Shown here piece after piece: positions 1 to 9,865 of a stretch of 64,000 nucleotides of DNA (position 1 is the stretch's first letter; every line of letters begins with the position of its first letter). The notes under the pieces were generated by a model. The model saw nothing but the letters and a program-made list of their open reading frames with translations. It was not told where the DNA came from and did no database searches. The DNA comes from Gilliamella apis (lineage in GTDB: Bacteria > Pseudomonadota > Gammaproteobacteria > Enterobacterales > Orbaceae), in contig NZ_NASD01000002.1 in assembly GCF_002142155.1 (NCBI RefSeq), positions 62,001 to 126,000 on the forward strand, in the 5' to 3' direction. A program made the translations under genes and the position numbers.

Positions 1-783
1 GGGACAGTTCGGTTACTTTTTCAGCCCGCCGAAGAAAATTTTAGTGGCGCGTTACATTTTATCGAAATTGGTGCACTCAATGGTGTTGATGCTATTTTTG
101 GTATGCATAATAATCCTAACTTAACCATTAACCAAATGGCTTCACGAGCTGGCCCATTTTCAGCTAATGTAGATCGTATTGAAATTACGGTAAAAGGTAT
201 TGGAGCCCACGCGGCAAGACCTGAATCAGGTATTGATCCAATTGTCATTGGTGCACAGATTGTTAATGCAATACAAACAATTTCCAGTCGTACAATAAGT
301 GGACTCGACCCAGTTGTGGTTAGCATTACCAAATTCTTAGGTGGAAACACTTGGAATGTGATCCCTGAAATAGTTGAAATGGAAGGTACCGTAAGGACAC
401 TTACCCCCGATATAAGGCTAAAGGTCAAGCAACAACTAACCAGTATTATCGAAAATATTGCTCTTAGTATGGGTGCTGAAGCCGAGTTGAGATGGTTTGA
501 TGGACCACCATCAATCATAAATGTGGCTAAATGGGTCAATTTTTGCCAAAACATTGCTAAACAGGAAGGTTATGAGGTGGTAGACTTTCAACCACAACTC
601 GGCGGTGAAGATTTTGCTCACTACTTACATCATGTCCCCGGTGCATTTATCAATCTTGGCTCACAAAGCCCCTATGCACTACACCATCCAAAATTTTTAG
701 TTAATCGTAATATGATAATGCCAGCTGCTAATTATCTCGCAAATCTTGCGCAACTCGGATTAATTGAATTAGCCCAACATTGA
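1..783 (+). CDS. M20-family amidohydrolase, C-terminal part (5' end outside window)
   Basis: The reading frame is open from the first base and ends at a TGA at 781-783, so only the C-terminal 260 residues are present. It begins GTVRLLFQPAEE, the hallmark of M20 metallo-amidohydrolases (hippurate/N-acyl-amino-acid hydrolase type), and has the late GGEDFAHYL segment that supplies a metal ligand near the C-terminus. The middle holds the dimerisation (lid) domain, with the typical start GIGAHAARPESGIDP. Family members hydrolyse N-acyl or N-acetyl amino acids in the cytoplasm. metN follows after 13 bases on the same strand, so co-transcription with a methionine-type importer is likely, and a role in freeing an imported N-acylated sulfur amino acid is an inference. 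Substrate cannot be read from the sequence. Confidence 0.9.
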   Translation, partial: GTVRLLFQPAEENFSGALHFIEIGALNGVDAIFGMHNNPNLTINQMASRAGPFSANVDRIEITVKGIGAHAARPESGIDPIVIGAQIVNAIQTISSRTISGLDPVVVSITKFLGGNTWNVIPEIVEMEGTVRTLTPDIRLKVKQQLTSIIENIALSMGAEAELRWFDGPPSIINVAKWVNFCQNIAKQEGYEVVDFQPQLGGEDFAHYLHHVPGAFINLGSQSPYALHHPKFLVNRNMIMPAANYLANLAQLGLIELAQH

Positions 784-796
784 TAGGTATAACATA

Positions 797-1840
797 ATGA
801 TAAAATTTGAAAATGTATCGAAACAATATGAACGCAATGGAATTACGACTCAAGCATTACAAAACATTAATTTAACCATCCAAAAAGGCGATATTTATGG
901 CATTATTGGCTATAGTGGTGCAGGAAAAAGTACACTAGTACGTCTTATAAATTTTCTGGAAAAACCGACACAAGGCGATGTTATTATTCAAAACCAATCA
1001 TTAAATCAATTATCAAATCCACAACTACGGCAAGTACGTCGTAAAATTGGTATGATTTTTCAGCATTTCAATCTACTTGAATCGAAAACTGTATATGAAA
1101 ACATTGCAATCCCTTTAGTATTAATCAAAAAAGACAAACAAGCGATTAAACAGAAAGTCTATGAACTGCTTGAGTTTGTTGGCTTAAGTGATAAAGCTCA
1201 TAGCTACCCTAAAGAGCTATCAGGAGGCCAAAAACAACGTATTGGCATTGCCCGGGCTTTGGCCAATGATCCCGATATTTTACTTTGTGATGAAGCTACA
1301 TCAGCACTCGATCCGCAAACCACGCAATCGATTTTGGAATTAATCAAAAAAATTAATGATCAATATAAAATTACCGTGGTATTAATTACCCATGAAATGC
1401 ATGTTATAGAGCAGGTTTGTCATAAAGTCGCGGTGATGGAAAAAGGTAAAATTATCGAACATGGCAATGTGCTTGATGTGTTTGGTCATCCAAAACATAA
1501 AACCACACAAAATTTTGTTAGCTCAGTAATTAATGATCAAATTCCGGCTGGAGTGGTTGAAAATCTCCTAGAGATAGAAGGAGATAAAAATAATATAAAA
1601 TTGTTTAAACTCGAATTTCTGGGTCGCTCAGCCTCAGAGCCTGTTATGAATTCACTAATATTACAACAAAAAGTCATCGTCAATATTTTATTTGCTCATA
1701 TGTCAGAAATTGAAAAAACTGTATTGGGCAGCATGTTTGTTCAACTAAAAGGCAGTGATAGTAATATCGAACAATCGGTACAGTTTCTTCGTGAACATGG
1801 AGTCAACGTTACAGAAATCCAACATTGGGAGAACAACTAA
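797..1840 (+). CDS. metN: Methionine-type ABC transporter ATP-binding protein MetN
   Basis: This 347-residue ABC ATPase has Walker A GYSGAGKST (about residues 38-46), signature LSGGQKQR, Walker B ILLCDEAT and a switch histidine in LITHEMH. After the ATPase core, roughly residues 265-347 form a C-terminal extension matching the NIL/ACT-like regulatory domain of MetN, which binds methionine and inhibits transport in the family. It energises import of D/L-methionine and related sulfur compounds with MetI and a MetQ lipoprotein. metI overlaps its stop codon (TAATG). The M20 hydrolase upstream is probably in the same operon. No metQ lies between or directly after these genes, so the binding protein must be encoded elsewhere or upstream of the window. 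Confidence 0.93.
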   Translation: MIKFENVSKQYERNGITTQALQNINLTIQKGDIYGIIGYSGAGKSTLVRLINFLEKPTQGDVIIQNQSLNQLSNPQLRQVRRKIGMIFQHFNLLESKTVYENIAIPLVLIKKDKQAIKQKVYELLEFVGLSDKAHSYPKELSGGQKQRIGIARALANDPDILLCDEATSALDPQTTQSILELIKKINDQYKITVVLITHEMHVIEQVCHKVAVMEKGKIIEHGNVLDVFGHPKHKTTQNFVSSVINDQIPAGVVENLLEIEGDKNNIKLFKLEFLGRSASEPVMNSLILQQKVIVNILFAHMSEIEKTVLGSMFVQLKGSDSNIEQSVQFLREHGVNVTEIQHWENN

Positions 1841-2538
1841 TGGAAGTAGTAAATGATTTTATCAATTATTTGAATACTAATTTTTTAAGCCGAGTAACGA
1901 TTGAACAATACGCACAAGCTTCGTTAGACACTCTATATATGGTTGCTTTCTCTTTAATATTAGGCGCATTAATTGGTATTCCATTAGCAATTTGTTTAGT
2001 TACCACTCGACCTTCTGGCTTACTTGAAAATAAACGGGTTTATCAAATTATCAATCCAATTATCAATTTTGTTCGATCATTACCTTTTATTATTTTACTT
2101 TTTTCACTTCATTCATTTACTTACTTTATAGTTCGCACCTCTATCGGTACGACAGCAGCAATTGTGCCTTTAACATTTTATGTTGCTCCATATATCGCTA
2201 GATTAGTTGAAAACTCATTATTAGAAGTGAAGAGTGGTATTATTGAAGCAGCCGAATCTATGGGCGCAACACCAATACAAATTATTTGGCATTTTATGCT
2301 ACCCGAAGCATTTAGCTCTTTGATTTTAACGTTCACTACCGCCACTATTGGTTTAATTGGTGCTACAGCGATGGCCGGTGCTATTGGTGCAGGCGGTATT
2401 GGTGATGTAGCCTATTCACAGGGTTATCAACGCTTTGATGATACAGTTATCTATATTTGTGTCGCGATTCTAGTTATCGCAATACAAACTGTACAAAGCA
2501 TAGGGAATTATTTAGCTCGCAAAGCTCGACATGAATAA
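1840..2538 (+). CDS. metI: Methionine-type ABC transporter permease MetI
   Basis: The product is 232 residues. The chosen start is the ATG overlapping the metN stop by one base, with GGGAGA about seven bases upstream; an in-frame TTG at 1825 would add five residues but has no ribosome binding site. It has several hydrophobic membrane segments and the permease EAA-type loop EAAESMGATPIQIIWHFMLPEA that contacts the ATPase. The ending GAIGAGGIGDVAYSQGYQRF is typical of MetI. It forms the inner-membrane channel for methionine import with MetN. The protein is slightly longer at its N-terminus than E. coli MetI (217 residues). The next gene is 250 bases away and belongs to another operon. Confidence 0.93.
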   Translation: MEVVNDFINYLNTNFLSRVTIEQYAQASLDTLYMVAFSLILGALIGIPLAICLVTTRPSGLLENKRVYQIINPIINFVRSLPFIILLFSLHSFTYFIVRTSIGTTAAIVPLTFYVAPYIARLVENSLLEVKSGIIEAAESMGATPIQIIWHFMLPEAFSSLILTFTTATIGLIGATAMAGAIGAGGIGDVAYSQGYQRFDDTVIYICVAILVIAIQTVQSIGNYLARKARHE

Positions 2539-2560
2539 CGACCTATAATAAATTGATATA

Positions 2561-2588
2561 TAGTGGTACTCAATTAACAGTACCACTA
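2561..2588 (+). terminator. Perfect 10-bp hairpin after metI
   Basis: TAGTGGTACT at 2561-2570 and its exact complement AGTACCACTA at 2579-2588 are separated by eight bases. It sits 22 bases after the metI stop, where a terminator is expected. The stem is only moderately GC-rich and no run of T follows, so it is a weak or factor-assisted terminator, or a 3'-end stabilising hairpin. The rest of the gap to 2790 is AT-rich and holds another weak 8-bp inverted repeat (2673-2680 / 2689-2696). Confidence 0.4.
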
Positions 2589-2790
2589 TGAAATTTCAAT
2601 AAAACTCCGATTACGTCAACTATTACTAAGTTTTTTAGATAAAGTTTTAGCATAAAATGACGAACAATAAAATTCTTAATGTTTTATAATTAAGAAAGTG
2701 AAAATTATCAATTCATTTTAACGCATTTGTTTATTTACAATAATCAAGTAAAATACTCAAAATTCAATTATGGTAGTGTAGGAACACATT

Positions 2791-3606
2791 GTGACTGACA
2801 CATTACAGCAAAATTTGGTCGAAATTCACGATATGTCTTTTTATCGTGGTACTCGGCCTATTTACAAAAATATGAACCTAACGGTACCCAAGGGCAAAGT
2901 CACCGCTATCATGGGGCCATCCGGGATTGGTAAAACTACGCTATTAAGACTTATTGGTGGGCAATTAAAACCACAAGCTGGTCAAATTTTATTTGATGGT
3001 GAAGATGTACCTAGTATGACGCGATCACGGCTATATGAAGTCCGTAAACGCATGAGCATGCTATTTCAATCAGGTGCATTATTCACTGATTTATCGGTAT
3101 TTGATAATGTTGCTTATCCATTACGTGAGCATCTAAATTTACCTGAGCCAGTTTTACATAATTTAGTCTTGATGAAACTACAATCAGTAGGCCTACGTGG
3201 CGCAGCAAATATGATGCCTTCAGAATTATCTGGTGGTATGGCTCGACGTGCAGCGTTAGCCAGAGCTATCGCTCTCGATCCAGATCTCATTATGTTTGAT
3301 GAACCATTCGCTGGACAGGATCCTATATCAATGGGAGTGATCGTTAAGCTCATCGCTGAACTCAATCAATCGCTGGGCTTAACCTGTATTGTAGTTAGCC
3401 ATGATGTTAATGAAGTATTAAGTATTGCTGACTATGCATATATTGTTGCTGAACAACATATTATTGCCGGTGGAACATCTCAAGAATTGCGTCATAACGA
3501 TGATTTACGCGTTAAACAATTCCTAGATGGTTTAGCCGATGGTCCAGTACCATTCCATTATCCTGCTGTTGATTACAAATTAGACCTAAGTAGAGGTGTA
3601 AACTAA
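2791..3606 (+). CDS. mlaF: Phospholipid-transport ATPase MlaF
   Basis: This 271-residue ABC ATPase starts at a GTG preceded by AGGAA. Walker A is [10 protein letters not shown] (residues 41-50), the signature is ELSGGMARR, Walker B is LIMFDEP and the switch His lies in VVSHDVNEV. The GGM signature variant and gene order identify MlaF rather than a generic importer ATPase. It powers the inner-membrane MlaFEDB complex, which moves glycerophospholipids between the outer and inner membranes to preserve outer-membrane lipid asymmetry. It is the first gene of mlaFEDCB; its stop overlaps the mlaE start by one base. The mlaA gene is not in this window, as in E. coli where it is also unlinked. Confidence 0.96.
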   Translation: MTDTLQQNLVEIHDMSFYRGTRPIYKNMNLTVPKGKVTAIMGPSGIGKTTLLRLIGGQLKPQAGQILFDGEDVPSMTRSRLYEVRKRMSMLFQSGALFTDLSVFDNVAYPLREHLNLPEPVLHNLVLMKLQSVGLRGAANMMPSELSGGMARRAALARAIALDPDLIMFDEPFAGQDPISMGVIVKLIAELNQSLGLTCIVVSHDVNEVLSIADYAYIVAEQHIIAGGTSQELRHNDDLRVKQFLDGLADGPVPFHYPAVDYKLDLSRGVN

Positions 3607-4385
3607 TGTTGAACTTAATTGCAAAACTTGGGCAATCAACAATTAATATTATTGCAATGTTAGGCCGCTCAGGGCTTATGCTATTTGGTGCACTTATTGG
3701 TAAACCTCAATTTAGCAAACAATTTCCATTACTTGTTAAACAATTTTATTTTGTCGGTGTACAATCGCTTTCCATTATTATCGTATCGGGTCTATTTATA
3801 GGTATGGTATTGGCATTACAAGGTTACTTTATTTTAACTACCTTTGGTGCCGAAGCGAGCTTAGGTATGTTAGTTGCCCTAGCTCTATTACGGGAGCTTG
3901 GCCCTGTGGTTGCAGGATTACTTTTTGCCGGACGAGCTGGTTCAGCCCTAACAGCCGAAATTGGCTTGATGAAAGCCACTGAACAATTATCAAGTATGGA
4001 GATGATGGCGATCGATCCATTAAGAAGAATTATTGCTCCACGTTTTTGGGCGGGATTTTTCTGTATGCCATTTTTAACCGCAATTTTTGTCGCTGTAGGT
4101 ATTTTAGGTGGAGTATTAGTCGGTGTTGATTGGAAAGGTATTGATGCTGGATTTTTCTGGTCTTCCATTCAAAGCAATGTCGATTGGTGGCACGATTTAG
4201 GTAACTGTTTTATTAAGAGCTTTGCTTTTGCAATCGCTAGTACTTGGATTGCACTATTTAATGGTTATGATTGCGTGCCAACTTCAGAAGGAATCAGTCG
4301 GGCAACAACCAACACTGTTGTCTATTCATCATTAGTTATTTTGGGGTTAGATTTTATATTAACCGCATTAATGTTTAGTAATTGA
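3606..4385 (+). CDS. mlaE: Phospholipid ABC transporter permease MlaE
   Basis: MlaE is the membrane permease of the Mla complex. The 259-residue product is largely hydrophobic, with about five or six membrane segments, and carries the family's conserved core [20 protein letters not shown] plus the ATPase-contact segment with [17 protein letters not shown]. Length matches E. coli MlaE (260). The start ATG overlaps the mlaF stop (TAATG) and mlaD begins 11 bases after its stop. The C-terminal [20 protein letters not shown] is also a typical MlaE/YrbE element. Confidence 0.96.
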   Translation: MLNLIAKLGQSTINIIAMLGRSGLMLFGALIGKPQFSKQFPLLVKQFYFVGVQSLSIIIVSGLFIGMVLALQGYFILTTFGAEASLGMLVALALLRELGPVVAGLLFAGRAGSALTAEIGLMKATEQLSSMEMMAIDPLRRIIAPRFWAGFFCMPFLTAIFVAVGILGGVLVGVDWKGIDAGFFWSSIQSNVDWWHDLGNCFIKSFAFAIASTWIALFNGYDCVPTSEGISRATTNTVVYSSLVILGLDFILTALMFSN

Positions 4386-4396
4386 GGTCATTAAAC

Positions 4397-4981
4397 ATGA
4401 GTCGTCAAGTTGAAATTACAGTAGGATTTTTTATGGTACTGGTGATCTGCTCAGTACTATTTTTATGCTTTAGAGTTACTGATCCAACATCTTTTGCTAG
4501 TCATAATTCTTATCGTGTTTATGCTGTATTTGATAATATTGGTGGTTTAAAGGTAAGATCACCAATTAAAATTGGTGGAGTAGTAATTGGTCGTGTAAGT
4601 AATATTAACTTAAAATCAGTCAATGATGATGTTTACAAACCTTATGTTACTATGGATCTAGATGCCCAATACGATAAAATTCCGAGCTCTAGTTCACTTT
4701 CTATCAAAACCTCGGGTTTATTAGGTGAACAATTCATTGATATTAATTTTGGATTAGATCAAAACATTGAACAGGAATTAGATGCTTTAGATGCAGACAA
4801 GGCCTCTACACCAACCAATAATAATGTTAACAAGAAGCCTGTTTATCTTATAGACGGTTATGTGATTAACAATACTAAACCAGCAATGGTTATCGAAGAT
4901 TTAATTGGACAATTTTTATATAGTACTGGTGGTTCGTCAGATAAAGACAAAAAACAAGATACTAACGAAAGTAAGGAGTAA
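4397..4981 (+). CDS. mlaD: MCE-domain phospholipid-binding protein MlaD
   Basis: MlaD is the periplasmic hexameric ring component of the Mla complex, anchored in the inner membrane. The chosen ATG has GAGG about eight bases upstream; an in-frame TTG at 4382 lies inside mlaE and lacks a binding site. The product is 194 residues: a single N-terminal membrane anchor (about residues 8-28) followed by one MCE domain beginning YRVYAVFDNIGGLKVRSPIKI and containing LLGEQFIDI. The C-terminal tail is rich in Asp, Lys and Asn and somewhat longer than in E. coli MlaD (183). It lies between mlaE and mlaC in the usual order. Confidence 0.95.
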   Translation: MSRQVEITVGFFMVLVICSVLFLCFRVTDPTSFASHNSYRVYAVFDNIGGLKVRSPIKIGGVVIGRVSNINLKSVNDDVYKPYVTMDLDAQYDKIPSSSSLSIKTSGLLGEQFIDINFGLDQNIEQELDALDADKASTPTNNNVNKKPVYLIDGYVINNTKPAMVIEDLIGQFLYSTGGSSDKDKKQDTNESKE

Positions 4982-4983
4982 TT

Positions 4984-5628
4984 ATGTTAACCAGATTGAA
5001 ACAAAGCTTATTTTTAATACTTGCATTAATGATAAGTACAGCAGCGTTTGCAGAAAATGACCCATATAAAGATATGCAAGTTGCAGCCGACAAAATTTTT
5101 AATACCATGAAAGCGCAATCAGCGACGCTTAAATCAAATCCAAATAAACTTAAAGATATTGTCAGAGCTGACTTACTACCTTATGTACAAGTTAAATATG
5201 CTGGTGCACTCATCTTAGGTAATGCATATAAAACGGCAACTGATACACAACGTACGGCTTATTTCAACGCTTTCGAAAACTATCTAGTTCAAGCTTTTGC
5301 CCAAGCGCTTTCAATGTATAACGGTCAATCTTATCAAGTTGAAGCCTCAAAAGATTTAACCGGTAAATCGCTAATTTCTATCCGTGTATTACTAAATCAA
5401 CCAGATAAAAATCAACAACCATTACGGATTGATTTCCAATGGCGAAAAAATACCGTAACTGGTGAATGGAAAGCTTATGATTTAATAGCGGAAGGCGTAA
5501 GTATGATTACAACCAAACAAAATGAATGGTCAACAATTTTACGCCAAGATGGAATTGACGCACTAACTAAACAGTTAAATGATCTATCTAATCGCAATAT
5601 TGATCCAAACGCTAAACAAAAAGGTTAG
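4984..5628 (+). CDS. mlaC: Periplasmic phospholipid shuttle MlaC
   Basis: MlaC carries phospholipid between the outer-membrane MlaA-porin complex and MlaFEDB. The 214-residue protein starts with a Sec signal peptide (MLTRLKQSLFLILALMISTAAFA, about residues 1-23, cleavage after AFA) and continues into the Tol_Tol_Ttg2 fold, including the DLLPYVQVKYAGALILG block. Length is close to E. coli MlaC (211). It starts two bases after mlaD ends, preceded by AAGGAG, so translation is coupled. Confidence 0.95.
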   Translation: MLTRLKQSLFLILALMISTAAFAENDPYKDMQVAADKIFNTMKAQSATLKSNPNKLKDIVRADLLPYVQVKYAGALILGNAYKTATDTQRTAYFNAFENYLVQAFAQALSMYNGQSYQVEASKDLTGKSLISIRVLLNQPDKNQQPLRIDFQWRKNTVTGEWKAYDLIAEGVSMITTKQNEWSTILRQDGIDALTKQLNDLSNRNIDPNAKQKG

Positions 5629-5634
5629 TTCATC

Positions 5635-5907
5635 ATGTCGCGAATCCAAGCAGAAAAACAACAAAATACACTTAATTTAATCGGTGAGCTTGATGCTCAC
5701 TCATTAAATGATTTATGGTCAACACAAAAAACACTTTTAAATGGTGTAACGGATATCAATGTAACTCAAGTTACCCGCGTTGACTCTTCTGGGCTCGCGA
5801 CACTAGTCTATTTTTGTAACCAATATAATATCAAATTAACCGGGATCAGCCCCCAGTTACAAACATTAATTGAACTTTATGATTTGCAAACGGTCATTCA
5901 TCAGTAA
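5635..5907 (+). CDS. mlaB: STAS-domain protein MlaB
   Basis: MlaB is a small cytoplasmic STAS-domain subunit that binds MlaF and supports assembly and activity of the Mla ATPase. The 90-residue product shows the STAS core VTRVDSSGLATLVYF, with the conserved D-S-S-G loop at about residues 50-53. It lies six bases after mlaC and closes the mlaFEDCB operon. Sequence outside the STAS core is poorly conserved, as usual for this subunit; position in the operon makes the call secure. Confidence 0.92.
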   Translation: MSRIQAEKQQNTLNLIGELDAHSLNDLWSTQKTLLNGVTDINVTQVTRVDSSGLATLVYFCNQYNIKLTGISPQLQTLIELYDLQTVIHQ

Positions 5908-5989
5908 CTGTTAATGCAAATTCATAATAAAAACCCCCTTTCCTCAAAATTTTTTAATAAACAAGATATAGATAATAAGAGTTTAAATA

Positions 5990-6247
5990 ATGGATAAGCA
6001 AGAAATTATAGCTAAATTAAAAAATTCACTCGACCTCGATGATGTTCATGTAATGACGGATGATGGCAGCCACTTTCAAGTTATTGCAGTTAGTGAAATC
6101 TTTGCCGAATTAAGTCGAGTAAAAAAACAACAAGCTATATATGCACCTTTAGCCGAATTTATTAATGATAATCGGATCCATGCATTATCAATCAAAACCT
6201 ATACGCCGACTGAATGGCAACGTGAGCGTAAATTAATGGGTTTATAA
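5990..6247 (+). CDS. ibaG: BolA-family protein IbaG
   Basis: This 85-residue BolA/IbaG family protein has the characteristic [18 protein letters not shown] strand-helix motif with its conserved His, and a C-terminal [12 protein letters not shown] helix-strand. Family members bind monothiol glutaredoxin and [2Fe-2S] clusters and influence acid tolerance. In E. coli the gene (yrbA) follows mlaB and precedes murA. Here the first part of that order is kept, with an 82-base gap from mlaB, but murA is replaced by prlC. Confidence 0.93.
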   Translation: MDKQEIIAKLKNSLDLDDVHVMTDDGSHFQVIAVSEIFAELSRVKKQQAIYAPLAEFINDNRIHALSIKTYTPTEWQRERKLMGL

Positions 6248-6342
6248 TTAAACCCAATCAGCATTTTGACTTGAATTAAGGTTTTTAGCCACAACATAAT
6301 GTTTTATTAAGAACCATAATCATTCGCATAAGGTATCGCAGT

Positions 6343-8370
6343 ATGACTAACCCACTATTAAGCAATTCATCATTACCCCAATTTTCAAAAATTAAACCTG
6401 AGCATGTTCTGCCTGCTATTCAAAAGACATTAAACAACTGTCGTAAAACAATCGAATCAGTATTGGAACAAAATAGTGAATACACTTGGGATAACCTAAT
6501 ACAACCCATTGATGAAATGGATGAAAAATTTAGCCGAGCGTGGTCACCAGTTAGTCATCTTAATTCAGTGAAAAATAGTCCTGAATTACGTGAAGCTTAT
6601 GAAGCTTGTTTACCATTACTCTCGGAATACAGCACTTGGGTTGGACAACATAAACCGCTATATCAAGCTTACAAACAACTCAAAGATAGCAAGCATTATG
6701 AAAATTTAAGTAAGGCACAGAAAAAAGTGATCGACAATGCCTTACGTGACTTTGAATTATCTGGAATCGGCTTATCAGATGATAAACAAAAACGTTACGG
6801 TGAAATTGTTGCGAAACTTTCAGAATTATCATCGCAATATAGTAACAATGTATTAGATGCAACAATGGGATGGTCCAAACTAATTACTAATGTTGACGAC
6901 TTGTCTGGATTACCTGAAAGTGCCTTAGCCGCAGCAAAAGAACAGGCAAAGGCTAAAAATCAAGAAGGTTGGTTACTAACTTTAGATATGCCAAGTTATT
7001 TACCGATTATGACTTACTGTGATAATCGAGACTTACGCTTTGAACTTTATCAAGCATATAATACTCGCGCATCCGATCAAGGGCCTAATGCAGGTAAATG
7101 GGATAATACCGATATTATTAAACAAATTTTATCACTTCGTGATGAGCTCGCTAAATTACTCGGTTTTGAGACTTATGCTGATAAATCATTAGCAACCAAA
7201 ATGGCTGAAACAACCTCGCAAGTTACTGCCTTTTTAACTGATTTAGCCAGCAAGGCCAAACCGCAAGGTGAAAAAGAGTTAGCAGATCTTAAAAGATATG
7301 CTTATGAATACTTTGGTGCAAGTGATATTAAACCATGGGATATCGCTTATTACAGTGAAAAGCAAAAGCAACATCTTTACACCATTAATGATGAAGAGCT
7401 TCGTCCATATTTCCCAGAACAACGTGTCGTTAGTGGATTATTTGAAGTCGTGCGCCGTATTTTTGGTATTACCGCTAAACAACGCCAAGACGTAGAAGTT
7501 TGGGCGCCAGAGGTAAAATTTTATGATCTTTATGCTGCCAATGGAGAATTAAAAGGTAGTTTTTATCTCGACTTATATGCCCGTGAGCATAAACGCGGTG
7601 GAGCTTGGATGGATGATTGTATTGGCCAAATGCGTTTTGCCGATGGTCACTTGCAAAAAGCTGTAGCTTATTTAACCTGTAACTTTAATCGCCCAATTGG
7701 TGATAAACCAGCTTTATTCACCCACAATGAAGTCACCACGTTATTCCATGAATTTGGTCATGGATTACATCATATGTTGACTGAAATTGAAGTGTCGTCG
7801 GTAGCAGGTATTAATGGCGTGCCATGGGATGCCGTTGAATTACCAAGTCAATTTTTAGAAAATTGGTGCTGGCAACCTGAGGCTTTAGAATTTATCTCCG
7901 GTCATTATCAAACTGGAGAACCTTTACCTAAAGAGATGTTAGATAAAATGCTAGATGCCAAAAACTTCCAAGCAGCATTATTTATTTTACGTCAATTAGA
8001 ATTTGGTTTATTTGATTTTAAACTACATAGTAACAAAACACCGGATATTTTAGAGACATTAAAACAGGTCAGACAACAAGTTGCAGTAGTACCTACTGTT
8101 GATTGGGGACGGTTCCCACATGCGTTTAGCCATATTTTTGCTGGTGGTTATGCGGCTGGTTATTATAGTTATCTTTGGGCAGAAGTTTTATCAGCAGATG
8201 CATTTTCTCGTTTTGAAGAAGAAGGGATTTTTAATGAATCAACCGGTAATGCATTTCTTGATAATATTTTGTCGCAGGGTGGCAGTGATGAACCTATGAC
8301 ATTGTTTAAAAATTTCCGTGGCCGTGAGCCACAACTTGAGGCATTACTTCGTCACTATGGAATCCACTAA
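6343..8370 (+). CDS. prlC: Oligopeptidase A
   Basis: This cytoplasmic zinc metallopeptidase (M3 family) degrades signal-peptide fragments and other short peptides. The 675-residue length is near that of E. coli PrlC (680). The zinc motif HEFGH sits at residue 469 in [12 protein letters not shown], with the downstream glutamate ligand region [10 protein letters not shown]. The C-terminal region [23 protein letters not shown] supplies the substrate-binding Tyr/His loop. rsmJ overlaps its last 14 bases, the same pair order as in enterobacteria, so the two are probably co-transcribed. Confidence 0.97.
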   Translation: MTNPLLSNSSLPQFSKIKPEHVLPAIQKTLNNCRKTIESVLEQNSEYTWDNLIQPIDEMDEKFSRAWSPVSHLNSVKNSPELREAYEACLPLLSEYSTWVGQHKPLYQAYKQLKDSKHYENLSKAQKKVIDNALRDFELSGIGLSDDKQKRYGEIVAKLSELSSQYSNNVLDATMGWSKLITNVDDLSGLPESALAAAKEQAKAKNQEGWLLTLDMPSYLPIMTYCDNRDLRFELYQAYNTRASDQGPNAGKWDNTDIIKQILSLRDELAKLLGFETYADKSLATKMAETTSQVTAFLTDLASKAKPQGEKELADLKRYAYEYFGASDIKPWDIAYYSEKQKQHLYTINDEELRPYFPEQRVVSGLFEVVRRIFGITAKQRQDVEVWAPEVKFYDLYAANGELKGSFYLDLYAREHKRGGAWMDDCIGQMRFADGHLQKAVAYLTCNFNRPIGDKPALFTHNEVTTLFHEFGHGLHHMLTEIEVSSVAGINGVPWDAVELPSQFLENWCWQPEALEFISGHYQTGEPLPKEMLDKMLDAKNFQAALFILRQLEFGLFDFKLHSNKTPDILETLKQVRQQVAVVPTVDWGRFPHAFSHIFAGGYAAGYYSYLWAEVLSADAFSRFEEEGIFNESTGNAFLDNILSQGGSDEPMTLFKNFRGREPQLEALLRHYGIH

Positions 8371-9094
8371 TATCAATTCTGCTCAGCTAAAACAATTAGC
8401 TGAGCAGTGGTTATCCGATCATATCGAACTTCCATTTGTTTTAGTTAGTCAAGCTCATCAACTTGAGTTACAAAAAACCGATGAGCCAAAATTAGGGGCA
8501 GTCGCAGTTAATTTTGTGTCAGGCACAATGGCACATCGTCGTCAATTTGGTGGTGGTCGTGGTGAAGCAATTGCTAAAGCCGTTGGCGTTAAAGGTAATT
8601 ACTTACCAACCGTTATAGATGCCACTGCGGGATTAGGACGAGATGCCTTCGTATTAGCTTCTATTGGCTGTCAGGTTACAATGTTTGAGCGTCATCCTGT
8701 GGTCGCCGCCTTACTCGCTGATGGACTTGATCGTGCTTATCAAGATCCGACTATTGGTCAATTATTACAAAAACAGTTACGTTTAATTTATAATTCAAGC
8801 TTACATGGACTCAGCTTATATCAAGATAAACCTGATGTTGTGTATCTTGATCCGATGTTTCCACATCGACAAAAAAGTGCATTAGTCAAAAAAGAGATGC
8901 GTATTTTTCAACAATTAGTCGGTAGTGATCTTGATGCCGAAAGTTTGCTCGAACCGGCAAGGCGAATAGCCAAAAAACGAGTTGTTGTCAAACGGCCTGA
9001 TTATGCACCATTTTTAGCCAATCAAAAACCAACGGCTGAAATTAAAACTAAAAATCATCGTTTTGATATTTATACACCATTAGATTGTATATAG
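8357..9094 (+). CDS. rsmJ: 16S rRNA (guanine1516-N2)-methyltransferase RsmJ
   Basis: RsmJ methylates G1516 of 16S rRNA using S-adenosylmethionine. The chosen ATG lies inside the end of prlC and gives 245 residues, close to E. coli RsmJ (250); an in-frame upstream codon at 8318 would extend it without family support. Visible motifs are the SAM-binding [20 protein letters not shown], the acidic [11 protein letters not shown] and the catalytic-type [21 protein letters not shown] block. It was formerly annotated as YhiQ. The 14-base overlap with prlC suggests translational coupling. Confidence 0.95.
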   Translation: MESTNINSAQLKQLAEQWLSDHIELPFVLVSQAHQLELQKTDEPKLGAVAVNFVSGTMAHRRQFGGGRGEAIAKAVGVKGNYLPTVIDATAGLGRDAFVLASIGCQVTMFERHPVVAALLADGLDRAYQDPTIGQLLQKQLRLIYNSSLHGLSLYQDKPDVVYLDPMFPHRQKSALVKKEMRIFQQLVGSDLDAESLLEPARRIAKKRVVVKRPDYAPFLANQKPTAEIKTKNHRFDIYTPLDCI

Positions 9095-9109
9095 GAACAG
9101 TATTTAAAT

Positions 9110-9799
9110 ATGCGACTGGATAAATTTCTTGCTCACCATTTAGGTGTGAGTCGAACAATAGTCAATAAAGAACTTAAAGCCCAAAAAGTTACCGTTAATG
9201 GTGATATTGTTAAATCAGGGGCTTATCATATCTCACCAGATCAAATTGTAGAATATGATGGTTTCGAAATCGTCCCTATTACCGAAAATCGCTACTTTAT
9301 GCTCAATAAACCACAAGGTTATGTCTGTTCTACTGATGATCCAGATCATCCTACTATCCTCTATTTTATTGATGAACCTATGGCAGAAAAACTACATTCA
9401 GCAGGCAGACTGGATCTTGATACCACTGGTTTGGTTTTATTAACCGATGATGGTAAGTGGTCACATCGTATAACTTCACCTAAACATCATTGTGAAAAAG
9501 TCTATCAAGTGACAGTTGAACAACCACTTACCGCTAATCTTATTGATATATTTAAACAAGGCATTCAGTTAAAAAGTGAAAAAACTCTAACCGAACCAGC
9601 TAAATTGATTATCATTGACGATTATCATGCAGAACTCACTATAAGCGAAGGGCGATATCACCAAGTAAAACGAATGTTCGCAGCGGTAAATAACCATGTC
9701 ACCCAATTACATCGCAAACAGATCGGCAATATTGTTCTTGATATACCTGAAGGCGAATATCGGCCGCTTACTCAGGACGAGATCAATTCGTTTAATTAG
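9110..9799 (+). CDS. rsuA: 16S rRNA pseudouridine-516 synthase RsuA
   Basis: RsuA isomerises U516 of 16S rRNA to pseudouridine. The 229-residue protein has an N-terminal S4 RNA-binding domain ([18 protein letters not shown]), then the catalytic domain with [10 protein letters not shown], where the catalytic aspartate falls at residue 102 as in E. coli RsuA (231 residues). The late [14 protein letters not shown] motif is also diagnostic. It starts 15 bases after rsmJ, so prlC-rsmJ-rsuA may be one transcription unit with two rRNA-modifying enzymes. Confidence 0.93.
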   Translation: MRLDKFLAHHLGVSRTIVNKELKAQKVTVNGDIVKSGAYHISPDQIVEYDGFEIVPITENRYFMLNKPQGYVCSTDDPDHPTILYFIDEPMAEKLHSAGRLDLDTTGLVLLTDDGKWSHRITSPKHHCEKVYQVTVEQPLTANLIDIFKQGIQLKSEKTLTEPAKLIIIDDYHAELTISEGRYHQVKRMFAAVNNHVTQLHRKQIGNIVLDIPEGEYRPLTQDEINSFN

Positions 9800-9865
9800 T
9801 ATTTTTGATTAGATTGAATAAATAATTATTTTTTTGCTAAATTTTAGCTCCAAAGGAATAACGAC

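Noticed and set aside
21-554. Long minus-strand open frame at the window start
   Set aside because: It is the antisense of the M20 amidohydrolase, whose plus-strand frame has clear family motifs.
2539-2790. metQ expected after metI
   Set aside because: The gap has no open frame of suitable size or lipoprotein signal; only weak inverted repeats are present.
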